From: Methanoregula sp. SKADARSKE-2
GTDB lineage: Archaea > Halobacteriota > Methanomicrobia > Methanomicrobiales > Methanospirillaceae
Length of the DNA stretch: 64,000 bases
Assembly: GCA_030919125.1 (NCBI GenBank)
Contig: CP121470.1
Span: forward strand, 1,364,001-1,428,000
Direction: 5' to 3'
The first letter of the stretch is position 1; every line of letters begins with the position of its first letter. This document shows, piece after piece, positions 9,452 through 17,567 of this stretch. Position numbers and translations under genes: made by a program. The notes under the pieces were generated by a model, which worked only from the letters and a program-made list of their open reading frames with translations, was not told the origin of the DNA and searched no databases.

Positions 9452-10081
9452 CTATTGTAATGACGATCCAATTCTCATCACAGCGATCGATTTATCCGGG
9501 TTTACCAGCGGATATTCGAGTCATTATTACTCAGCCAGAACCGGAAAGATTCGAAAACATTTCCTGAAAACTTCGATCTCGGTTGACACCAAGAAACGGG
9601 TGATCACCGGGGTCATCGCTTCGAAAAGTCGGGTCCATGATACCCGACACGCACACCGGTCGCTCCGACAATGGAACAAAATACGACGGGCGGAGTGTTA
9701 CGTGATGGATCGGGGATATGATTCTGAAGCGATTTATCGGCAGATCCGTGAGGACCTGCACACCCATCCCCCCCTTCGATCCTGGAACGCCGATTATGAA
9801 GAAGTACTTACCGACAGGAAATGGCTATCAAGTTTGACGAGGCCAGATACCGGAGACGTCAACGTGTCGAGAACCGGTTCTCTGTTCTGAAAAGAACGTT
9901 CAGCGGAGATCTGAAAGGAAGAAAATTTATTGTTCAGATGAAGGAAATCGCTAACAAAATGATTGTCTATAACATTCTCCAGTTCTTACAATTTCTCGCC
10001 ATTGAGGTTTTCTACAGAGCAGAAAGATTGAATATCCGGCTATCTAAACAGAGATGGCTTCTCGGAGGATGGAATGACTGA
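9452..10081 (+). pseudogene. decayed IS4/IS5-superfamily transposase
   Basis: The C-terminal two thirds of a different DDE transposase. The first Asp lies in LITAIDLSGF, the second in CYVMDRGYDSE and the Glu in RRQRVENRFSVLKR. The frame shifts near 9820-9830, so DEARYRRRQRVENRFS is in another frame from the first part, and the 5' end is cut off by IS5 copy 1. The protein is unlike the other transposases in the window. The relic runs to within 8 bp past the mscL start. Confidence 0.8.
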
Positions 10082-10451
10082 AAAAAAACTGGAGAAAGCG
10101 GAGAAAATAATTGGCGGTGGAATTTCGACCCTGGGAAAAGAAGCGAAGGAATTTAACCGGGAATTCATGGAATTCCTGCAGAAGTATCAGGTGATTGGTC
10201 TTGCCATCGCATTTATCATAGGCACCGCGGCATCAAAACTGGTCCAGTCCCTTGTTATGGATATCATCATGCCAATCGTCGCTGTCATCACTCCTTCAGG
10301 AAGCTGGCAGACCGCGATACTGCAGGTAGGACCAGTGAAGTTCCTTCTTGGTGATTTTGTTGGCGCAGTTATCGACTTTTTTATCATTGCGCTGGTCATA
10401 TTTATAACGATAAAATACGTTATGAAAGGTGACGTTTCGAAAAAGGTCTGA
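10074..10451 (+). CDS. mscL: large-conductance mechanosensitive channel MscL
   Basis: A 125-residue MscL, a homopentameric membrane channel that opens under membrane tension and releases solutes during hypo-osmotic shock. The first membrane helix (YQVIGLAIAFIIGTAASKLV, about residues 39-58) carries the conserved small-residue gating face, followed by the MDIIMPIVAV segment, a short outer loop and a second helix (GAVIDFFIIALVIFITIKYV). The preceding GGAGG supports the start. It is an intact gene surrounded by transposon sequence on both sides. Confidence 0.93.
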   Translation: MTEKKLEKAEKIIGGGISTLGKEAKEFNREFMEFLQKYQVIGLAIAFIIGTAASKLVQSLVMDIIMPIVAVITPSGSWQTAILQVGPVKFLLGDFVGAVIDFFIIALVIFITIKYVMKGDVSKKV

Positions 10452-10465
10452 AAACGTCTTTTTCC

Positions 10466-10490
10466 TGTAGTACCCCGAAATCATTTATCA
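10466..10490 (+). repeat. solo IS481-type terminal repeat
   Basis: TGTAGTACCCCGAAATCATT, followed by TATCA, closely matches the left terminal repeat of the adjacent IS481-type element, which begins 31 bp later (TGTCCTATCCCGAAATCATT). The two lie in the same orientation, so the first is an extra orphan end. Confidence 0.6.
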
Positions 10491-10496
10491 TCACAT

Positions 10497-11466
10497 TGTC
10501 CTATCCCGAAATCATTTGACATCAGATGTAAATACCGATTTGAGCAACTTATCGAATGGGGCTATCCAGAGGATCATTCAGCAATGTGTCAATGATAAAC
10601 CCGTTGTTGAGATTGCCCGGTATTTCCAGATTACCCGTCAACGAGTGTATCAGTTCATCAACCCGTTCAGAGAATCGGGGGAATATCCGGTACTCAGGCA
10701 ATCTGGAAGAAAGCCCCACGCCATCGATGATCGAGCAGAAGAGTTGATCCTCGCAACCTATCAATCCAACAACATTGGTCCAATCCATCTGGAGAAGAAG
10801 ATTGAGGAAACACACGGGATCCATATCCCGCATAATCGAATCTATCGGGTATTGTTGAACCACGGTCTGGTGGAGATCAACATGAAAAAACGGCAACAGC
10901 GGAAATATGTTCGGTATGAACATACTCATTCCATGTCGATGGGGCAGGGAGACTGGAAAGAGTTCGAACTTAAAGGATCGAAGAAATGGCTGATCGCATT
11001 CATGGATGATTCATCCCGCCTCATCACCTGCTACGGGGTATTCGATTCTCCAACTACCGAGAACACTCTCACGGTGCTGAATCAGGGATTCCAGATGTAA
11101 GGTACGCCCCGCGAGATCCTCACTGACAACAGTACACAATTCGTTTCAGCTCGGAACCGTGAATAGGCCCATCATAAATTCGGAGAGTTCCTTGTTCATC
11201 ACAACATAAAACACATCCCAACCAGGATAAAACACCCTCAAACGAACGGCAAAATTGAACGGTTCTTCGGAGAAGTCGAACGAAGGATCGCAAAGTTCGG
11301 TTCTGTCGATAAAATTCTTCACTGGCACAATGTCATCAAACCTCACATGAGTGAGTCTCGATTTCGATGAACCTTATAACGCATTCTGGTACCGTCTACC
11401 CCAGGAGAGGATTCTGAAATATGCGCAGAAATGGTTATATGTGTAAAATCAATTCGGGATATCACA
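10497..11466 (+). mobile_element. IS481-type element, copy A
   Basis: 970 bp, full length. Imperfect terminal inverted repeats: left TGTCCTATCCCGAAATCATT, right (read inward) TGTGATATCCCGAATTGATT; the TGT ends are typical of IS481. Copy C at 58847-59816 has the same length and ends; copy B at 25794-26323 lacks its left half. No clear target duplication was seen. Confidence 0.85.
10516..11446 (+). pseudogene. IS481-family transposase, stop codons and frameshift (copy A)
   Basis: An IS481-type transposase with an N-terminal helix-turn-helix (DKPVVEIARYFQITRQRVYQ) and an rve core starting at about residue 137 (GSKKWLIAFMDDSSRLITC). The frame is broken by an in-frame TAA at 11098-11100, directly before GTPREILTDN (the second Asp), by a TAG at 11164-11166, and by a 4-bp tandem duplication (AGTGAGT) near 11351 that shifts the last 27 residues (DEPYNAFWYRLPQERILKY). 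The TAA and the duplication recur in copies B and C; the TAG recurs only in C. The probable start is TTG at 10516 or a codon just downstream. Confidence 0.85.
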
Positions 11467-11568
11467 ATGGAGAGAGCAAACAAAAAAAATAAAAGAAAAA
11501 AAAGCGGCCTCTGGTTCCCACGGTTGAAGGGAAAAAATATCCTGCCGTACCCCGGATATTTGAGCAAG

Positions 11569-11715
11569 ATGAGCGGGCCGCCGCGCTTCTTTGAGATCGA
11601 TCTCTTCCGTGGGATCGCGATCGGCATAATGGTCCTCTTCCATACGCTCTTCGATCTCATCAGGATCGGGATCTGCCCGGTAACGGTCACGAGCGGGTTC
11701 TGGAAATATTTTGCG
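11569..11715 (+). pseudogene. DUF1624-type acyltransferase, 5' fragment
   Basis: The first ~49 codons of a membrane protein: MSGPPRFFEIDLFRGIAIGI, then a hydrophobic helix MVLFHTLFDL. The FEIDLFRGIAI motif marks heparan-alpha-glucosaminide N-acetyltransferase-like (DUF1624) proteins, normally about 230-350 residues. The frame is open further upstream (ATG at 11467), but 11569 fits the family start. The gene is cut by IS5 copy 2, and its 3' part does not reappear on the other side of that element. Confidence 0.72.
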
Positions 11716-12886
11716 AGAATTCTGAAAAATTCCCCCTGTAGCCGGTAGTACTTTATCTTAGTACGATCAATGACGAGTATGGAAAATCTGGTTGATTTTG
11801 CGTTCGAGAAGCGGTATGAGAGTATCAAACGACTCGGGGATCGGCTTGACGGATTTTCGACATTAATCAATTGGGAGAGGTTTCTGACGGTAGTGGGAGG
11901 TCTGTATCGAAACCAGACCGAAGAGGGCGGTCGACTGAACATTGATATCGTTCTCATGGTTAAGATGCTGGTACTCCAGTCGATGTACAGCCTGTCCGAT
12001 CCCGAACTTGAGCGTCAGGCCAATGATCGCATATCATTTATGAAATTCCTCGGGTATCCTAACAAGGTCCCGGATCAGACCACCGTCTGGTATTTCCGGG
12101 AGCGGTTGGCAAAGACCGGAAAGGATAAGGCTATTTGGGATGAGCTCCAGCGACAACTCGATGCACAATGTCTGAAAATCAAAAAAGGCACCATTCAGGA
12201 TGCGACTTTCATCACTTCAGAGCCCGGTCATGCTTCAACGAATACACCCCGGGGTGATGCTGCAAAAACTCGAAGAAGCCGGGATGGAACATGGGCGATA
12301 AAGGGCAAGAAATCTTATTTTGGATACAAACTCCATACCAAAGAGGATTGTGACTTCGGACTGATCCGGGCTCTCGAGGTTACAACTGCCTCAACCCACG
12401 ATTCGCAAATCGACCTGTCGAACGAAGGAGAGGTGATCTACCGTGACCGAGGATATTTCGGTACCAAAACAAAAGGTTTCAACACCACCATGCAACGGGG
12501 TGTTCGTGGGCATCCGATCGGTATCCGCGATGTTCTCAAAAACGCTCGAATCTCTCGAATCCTATCTCCCGGGGAACGCCCATATGCCATCATCAAGAAT
12601 GTGTTCCATTCTGCTCATACCAAAGTCACAACCGTTCTCAGGGTGCATACCAAAATGCTGTTCTCGGCCTTCTGCTTTAACCGGTTTCAACTCGCAACCC
12701 TCAAAAAACAAGGGGTTCTTGAGCGGATGCTCTCGACAAAAAACTGAAATGTGGCCTGAAAATGCAAGAACCGGATACATAGACCCACTCACATTGGTGC
12801 TATTTTGTAAAATTGGGGCAAACCGAACGCTCGGGAAGCACCCCTTTCCGGTACGATCGTAAAATAATGGGTTATTCGTTATCCTC
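11716..12886 (+). mobile_element. IS5-type insertion sequence, copy 2
   Basis: 1171 bp, complete and nearly identical to copy 1 but in opposite orientation. It is bordered on the left by an acyltransferase 5' fragment and on the right by a TPP-enzyme 3' fragment, so its two flanks come from different genes and no target duplication is present. Confidence 0.85.
11770..12747 (+). CDS. IS5-family DDE transposase, copy 2
   Basis: 325 residues, identical in predicted sequence to the transposase at 8420-9397, with the same N-terminal domain and DDE core (DATFITSEPGH, YRDRGYFGTK). It is intact and probably functional. The two identical copies, about 3.3 kb apart and in opposite orientation, could also support inversion of the DNA between them. 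Confidence 0.92.
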   Translation: MTSMENLVDFAFEKRYESIKRLGDRLDGFSTLINWERFLTVVGGLYRNQTEEGGRLNIDIVLMVKMLVLQSMYSLSDPELERQANDRISFMKFLGYPNKVPDQTTVWYFRERLAKTGKDKAIWDELQRQLDAQCLKIKKGTIQDATFITSEPGHASTNTPRGDAAKTRRSRDGTWAIKGKKSYFGYKLHTKEDCDFGLIRALEVTTASTHDSQIDLSNEGEVIYRDRGYFGTKTKGFNTTMQRGVRGHPIGIRDVLKNARISRILSPGERPYAIIKNVFHSAHTKVTTVLRVHTKMLFSAFCFNRFQLATLKKQGVLERMLSTKN

Positions 12887-12887
12887 T

Positions 12888-13141
12888 ACAATCTCCCGAT
12901 GGTCATCCTTATCCTCAATAACCAAGAGCTCGGGATGAGCCAGGTGGAGCAGATGTCCGAGCATTACCCCAACTTTGCAACCGATCTCCATAACCCGGAC
13001 TTCGCCCGGTACGCGGAGGCCTGCGGTGGGACCGGGATGACCGTGGAGAGGCCGGAAGAACTGAAAAGCGCGATCCTGAAGGCGATGTCCATGAACCTCC
13101 AGGTCATTGTTGACGTGAAAACGGATCCGAAACGATTCTGA
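12888..13141 (+). pseudogene. TPP-dependent enzyme (acetolactate synthase/pyruvate oxidase-like), 3' fragment
   Basis: The last ~84 codons of a thiamine pyrophosphate enzyme. The frame is open from the IS5 edge (YNLPMVILILNNQELGMSQV); VILILNNQELGM is the C-terminal TPP/Mg-binding segment (NN...), and RPEELKSAILKAM...QVIVDVKTDP is the usual C-terminal tail of pyruvate oxidase- and ALS-like enzymes. Full-length proteins are about 550 residues, so about 85% is missing. The gene was cut by IS5 copy 2, with loss of the rest. Confidence 0.78.
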
Positions 13142-13607
13142 TCCGGGGAGGACCCATTTTTTTATCAGCGCATTCCCGCTCGCGCTTCTGCGCGTATCCC
13201 TTTTGCGAGTGCGCCCTCCATCGCACGCCTTCAAGTCCCCGTCTTTTCCATTTTTTTATCAAAGTTTTTTTTATCAGAGATCCTCAAAAATTTCTTCTGC
13301 ACAACCCGCAAAGGCTCCCCGCCCCTCCTCTTCCTTTGCGGTGTCTGCAACCGGGCGGATAACAGCAAAAAAAATTTCACTCAACGCCATATTTATCCGA
13401 TTACAGGCATAAATAGTAATTCATCCATGTGAGAATGCCTCACCGGTTTGACAGGAACCCCCCCCGGTTGCCGGGTTTTGCGACCCGCACCGGGGAGAAG
13501 GTCTGTTTTACGTAAAAACATGTGGGCTCCTCCCGCACCTCGTGAGGGAGCGGAGGATGGAGAACTTTTGCGTTCACGTCGGGGCATCGTGCGCATCTCC
13601 GGAGTGA
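13142..13607 (+). other. 466-bp intergenic leader of the permease
   Basis: No gene seen. It holds T-rich runs (about 13156-13275) that could end the TPP transcript, the AAAAATTTCACTCAACGC motif with a TATA-like CATATTTATCC (13366-13395), and short hairpins in the presumed leader (GGGTTTTGCGACCC near 13483; CTCCC...GGGAG near 13534-13555). Confidence 0.5.
13366..13395 (+). promoter_or_regulatory. repeated upstream motif with TATA box
   Basis: AAAAAAATTTCACTCAACGC is followed directly by CATATTTATCC. Near-identical motifs occur at 21586-21605 and 44936-44972, each upstream of a gene start. The spacing to the TATA-like box fits an operator or extended BRE; a leader of about 190 nt would precede the permease. 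Confidence 0.4.
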
Positions 13608-15050
13608 ATGGTTGTGCAACATTCCCTGTTCAGAACAAAACCCGTGGAGGAGCTCATCGCTGCTTCGGAAGGGTCAAAGGCATTGAAACGGGTACTCAAA
13701 CCCTACGAACTCGTCCTTCTCGGCGTTGGGGCGGTCATCGGTACAGGAATCTTCGTCCTCTCGGGCGTAGGAGCGGGATACGCCGGTCCCGCGCTGCCGG
13801 TCTCGTTTATCATCGCGGGCCTCGTCTGCGTCCTTGCGGCCTTCTGCTACGCGGAGTTTGCCGCAATGGTCCCGGTCACCGGGAGCGCGTACACGTACTG
13901 CTACGCCTCGCTCGGCGAGATCTGGGCATGGACCATCGGGTGGGATCTCATCCTCGAATACGCAGTGGCGGTATCAGCGGTCGCAATCGGCTGGTCAGGC
14001 TATGTCGCAAACCTTCTCACCGCCGTAGGGATAACCCTGCCTGCATATCTGATTAACCCGCCCGGTATCGATGGTGGGATCGTCAATCTGCCGGCAGTAA
14101 TTATCATCCTGCTCATGACCGCCCTCCTCATCACCGGCATGAAGGAGAGCGCCCGGGTCACCGCGATCATCGTCGCTATCAAGGTCGCGATCCTCCTCCT
14201 CTTTGTGTATCTCTGTCTCGGCCACTTCGATCTCGCCAACTGGAATAATTTTATGCCGAATGGGTGGGAGGGGGTCTTTGGGGGGGCAGCTGTGATCTTC
14301 TTCGCCTTTGTCGGGTTCGATACAGTCGTCATCGCAGCGGAGGAGACGGAGAATCCGAAGAGAACCCTTCCCAGGGCTCTCATTGCTACGCTGATAATCT
14401 GCATGATCCTGTACGTGGTGGTCGCGGCGATGTTGACCGGGATTATCCCGTTCGCAAGCCTCACAGGCCAGAGCGCACCGATCGCATTTGCGCTGAACCA
14501 GATCGGGATACCCTGGGGAGCTGCTCTTGTCTCGGTCGGCGCCATCTGCGGGATGACCACCGTCCTTCTCATGAACATCTATGGCCAGAGCCGGATCTTC
14601 TTCGCCATGTCCCGCGACCGGCTCCTTCCCAGTGCGCTCAGCGATATCCACCCGGTCTTCCAGACCCCCGTCAAGGTGACGCTCCTTGTCGGTATCGTTA
14701 CCGCGGTCCTCGCGGGATTCAGTCCGCTCCGGCTCGTGGCCGAGCTCGTCAACATCGGGGCGCTCTTTGCCTTCATGCTCGTTGCGGTCGGCGTGCTCAT
14801 CCTGCGGTACAAGTCACCGGAGATCGAACGTCCGTTTAAGGTTCCGCTCTTCCCGCTCATTCCGATCCTCTGCATAGCGGCTACCATCTTTTTGATGGCC
14901 AACCTCCAGCCGGCTACCCACATCCAGTTTGTCATCTGGGTGGCAATCGGGTTTATCGTATATTTCATCTGGAATTACCGCAGGACATGCCCGCCAGTGC
15001 TTGCCACAGAACCGCGGACCGTTGCCGGGGATCCAGAAGTTCCCGGTTGA
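13608..15050 (+). CDS. APC-family amino acid permease
   Basis: A 480-residue amino acid-polyamine-organocation transporter with about 12 membrane helices. The first-helix motif LGVGAVIGTGIFVLSGVGA is the unwound substrate-binding helix of the family, and AFVGFDTVVIAAEETENPKR is the helix 6 signature of cationic amino acid transporters (CAT/YfnA type). A soluble N-terminal stretch (KPVEELIAASEGSKALKRVL) is also typical of CAT-like members. The ATG is preceded by CCGGAG. The gene is intact and lies between a TPP-enzyme fragment and truncated IS5 copy 3, so it may have been moved or preserved in a mobile segment. Confidence 0.92.
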   Translation: MVVQHSLFRTKPVEELIAASEGSKALKRVLKPYELVLLGVGAVIGTGIFVLSGVGAGYAGPALPVSFIIAGLVCVLAAFCYAEFAAMVPVTGSAYTYCYASLGEIWAWTIGWDLILEYAVAVSAVAIGWSGYVANLLTAVGITLPAYLINPPGIDGGIVNLPAVIIILLMTALLITGMKESARVTAIIVAIKVAILLLFVYLCLGHFDLANWNNFMPNGWEGVFGGAAVIFFAFVGFDTVVIAAEETENPKRTLPRALIATLIICMILYVVVAAMLTGIIPFASLTGQSAPIAFALNQIGIPWGAALVSVGAICGMTTVLLMNIYGQSRIFFAMSRDRLLPSALSDIHPVFQTPVKVTLLVGIVTAVLAGFSPLRLVAELVNIGALFAFMLVAVGVLILRYKSPEIERPFKVPLFPLIPILCIAATIFLMANLQPATHIQFVIWVAIGFIVYFIWNYRRTCPPVLATEPRTVAGDPEVPG

Positions 15051-15126
15051 GGCGGACCGGTTCTTTCCGGAAAATTTTTTCTGGAGGAACACCCATGAAC
15101 CAGCTGGGTTCACACCAAAACCATGA

Positions 15127-15650
15127 GAGGATAACGAATAACCCATTTATTTTACGATCGTACCGGAAAGGGGTGCTTCCCGAGCGTTCGGCTTGCCCCA
15201 ATTTTACAAAATAGCACCAATGTGAGTGGGTCTATGTATCCGGTTCTTGCATTTTCAGGCCACATTTCAGTTTTTTGTCGAGAGCGTCCGCTCAAGAACC
15301 CCTTGTTTTTTGAGGGTTGCGAGTTGAAACCGGTTAAAGCAGAAGGCCGAGAACAGCATTTTGGTATGCACCCTGAGAACGGTTGTGACTCTGGTATGAG
15401 CAGAATGGAACACATTCTTGATGACGGCATATGGGCGTTCCCCGGGAGATAGGATTCGAGAGATTCGAGCGTTTTTGAGAACATCGCGGATACCGATCGG
15501 ATGCCCACGAACACCCCGTTGCATGGTGGTGTTGAAACCTTTTGTTTTGGTACCGAAATATCCTCGGTCACGGTAGATCACCTCTCCTTCGTTCGACAGG
15601 TCGATTTGCGAATCGTGGGTTGAGGCAGTTGTAACCTCGAGAGCCCGGAT
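15127..15650 (-). mobile_element. IS5-type insertion sequence, truncated copy 3
   Basis: The GAGGATAAC end and about 520 bp of the element are present; the transposase 5' part and the other element end are missing. The break at about 15650 coincides with the left terminal repeat of the IS256-type element. Confidence 0.85.
15267..15650 (-). pseudogene. IS5-family transposase, C-terminal fragment
   Basis: The C-terminal ~128 residues of the same transposase as copies 1 and 2 (starting at IRALEVTTASTHDSQIDLSN), with a few substitutions, e.g. AVIKNVFHSAHTRVTT for AIIKNVFHSAHTKVTT. The start, the first catalytic Asp and upstream sequences are lost, so it is inactive. It is older than copies 1 and 2 judging by the substitutions. 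Confidence 0.85.
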
Positions 15651-15653
15651 CCG

Positions 15654-16916
15654 TCGGTAGTGTACACGAAGTGCTGTAAAAGTGAAGATGCCCTGTATCC
15701 AAGTGAGAAACGAGAAAGAGGAACAGGGCATGAACCTAAGAGATATCGTACTAAATTATCTTGCCGATAACGAGAAGGGGATGCAGCAACTCATCACCTG
15801 GTGGTTTCTGAACGATGTGATGAAAGAAGAAGTAGCCCAGCAAGCCGGTGTACCGCGGTATGCGAGGTCGAGCGCGAGGAAAGCACACCGGAACGGGTAT
15901 CGACAACGGTCACTGAAGACGAGATTCGGAGAACTTCTTCTCCAGAATCCTCAGTTGAGAGAGAGCCCGTTTGAGACAAAAGTCTTCGAGTGGTACTCCC
16001 GGACTGAGAAAGCCCTCGTGAATGCGATCATTGAATCATATCTTTAAGGGAGTATCGACACGAAATGTTGAGACGGTAATCTCCCATCTGGGCGTCAGCC
16101 AGCTCTCTGCATCGTACGTGTCGAAGGTAGCTCAGGAACTCGATGAAAGAGTCCATGATTTTATGGAGAGATCAATTGACTCTCCTGTTCCATTCTTGTT
16201 CGTTGATGCTTCGTATTTCAAGGTGAGAGACGAAAGTCCGGTATGTCAACAAAGCTCTTTTTGTCGTAGCCGGTGTGAGGACGGATGGATACCGTGAGAT
16301 CTTTGCTTTCAGCATTGCAGATGCAGAACACGAATTAACCTGGGAAGGGATCTTCTCGGACCTCAAGGAGAGAGGACTCAATAAAGTTGACCTCATCATT
16401 TCTGATGGTCATCCCGGCATCCAGACTGCTGCGGAAACGATGTTTCCGGGCTCGTCATGGCAGATGTGTCACGTACACTTCATCCGTGCTGTCCTCAGGA
16501 AAGTACCACGAAAATATCACAAGGAAATTGCCGAGACATTGAAGGAATGCCTGAGTGATTCCCATCGATTGCAAGAGTTCGCTGTTCAGCTCAATGAACG
16601 TGGACTCGCTCGGGCTGCTGACACGATTCATCGGTTCAACCATGGGTTGATAAATTACCGAGCCTTTCCTCCAGAGTTCTGGAAGAAAATCAGGACTACC
16701 AATCTCCTGGAACGAGTCAATAAGGAACTTAAACGCAGGACGAGAAAGATCGGGGCCTTCCCTAATGATGCTTCATTGCTCAGACTTGCCGGTTCGATTC
16801 TCATCGATATTAACGAGGAATGGATTACCGGTAACCGGTATTTATCCGCAAAGAGCGCGATGAACTCTCTGGATATAGGTGCTGCTGATTTTACAGCAAT
16901 AGAGAGACACTACCGA
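15654..16916 (+). mobile_element. IS256-type element
   Basis: About 1263 bp bounded by imperfect terminal inverted repeats: left TCGGTAGTGTACACGAAG, right (inward) TCGGTAGTGTCTCTCTAT, both running on into TGCTGTAAAA. No 8-9-bp target duplication joins the two flanks, so an adjacent deletion or rearrangement followed insertion. Confidence 0.82.
15682..16916 (+). pseudogene. IS256-family (mutator) transposase with two frameshifts
   Basis: Aligned by recall with IS256 transposases: MNLRDIVLNYLADNEKG..., EEVAQQAGVPRYARSSARKA, then RNVETVISHLGVSQLSASYV, then FLFVDASYFKVRDES and the catalytic segment VDLIISDGHPGIQTAAE, ending with TNLLERVNKELKRRTRKIGA. One extra T near 16039-16042 (CTTTAAG for CTTAAG) and one extra C near 16238 (AGTCCGG for AGTCGG) put three segments into three frames. 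All catalytic blocks are otherwise well preserved, so the lesions are recent or sequence errors. Confidence 0.85.
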
Positions 16917-17567
16917 ACTTTTCGGGATTTTTCTCAAAAACGTTTCATAGGAAATTTCCCCGGGCTTGATCACAAAAATATTCCGCCAATCCAAATCCCC
17001 TACGCCGTAAACCCCCTTAAAAACGTCCCCGCCCAAACCCTCACTAAGATAGTGCAGTTCCGGACTTTCAAAAATACCTGTCACGGGTCACGGACCTGTC
17101 CGGACCAACAGGCACAGTGGAGCACCCGGATCTCTTTTCCCCGCAAAATCTCCGACGTAAAAATTGTCTCTCCGACGTGAGTCTTCCCCTGCTTGAGCCC
17201 CAAAAAGGGGGTTCTTTTCGTTTGGGCCTGGGAATATACGATCGCGGGGGAGTTTTGCCAACAGAATGCTGCTATTTACTGTCGATTTTATCCGACGTGA
17301 AAATAAGAAAATTTCCTGAATTATTACCGTATTTTTGGGAATTATTACCTCACGGTGATGGCCGTGCCTGGAAAAACCGGCAATCCGGGTTCCTACAGGG
17401 CCCGGATTGGGATGAGGAAAAGTGGTCTCTCATAATTCTTCCAGGATCCCTCTCAGGACTATCCCTGTCCCGGTCTTCCCAGAGTATCCCTACCGTATTA
17501 ATCGTTTTTAATTAAATATACAAATTATTATATAATAATTGCTTATAAATACATCCGTGATAGTACT
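16917..17567 (+). other. 650-bp AT-rich intergenic region
   Basis: No convincing gene. Frames running through it (to 17180 and 17117-17515) have no recognisable motif. It carries three CTCCGACGT or ATCCGACGT repeats (near 17149, 17170 and 17291) and a hairpin CCCCAAAAAGGGGG (17198-17211). The last 70 bp are very A/T-rich and lead into the nuclease promoter. Confidence 0.5.
17541..17550 (+). promoter_or_regulatory. box A promoter of the nuclease gene
   Basis: CTTATAAATA centred about 23 bp before the ATG at 17568: a canonical archaeal TATA box for a leaderless message. Confidence 0.6.

Noticed and set aside
9210..9890. 226-codon plus frame spanning IS5 copy 1 and the older transposase
   Set aside because: Its first ~75 codons are antisense to the IS5 transposase; only the part after 9452 is genuine transposase sequence.
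17149..17300. CRISPR-like CTCCGACGT repeats
   Set aside because: Only three 9-bp repeats with irregular spacing and no spacers.
17117..17515. 132-codon plus frame after the IS256 element
   Set aside because: No motif, odd composition, and it overlaps the repeats and hairpin of an intergenic stretch.
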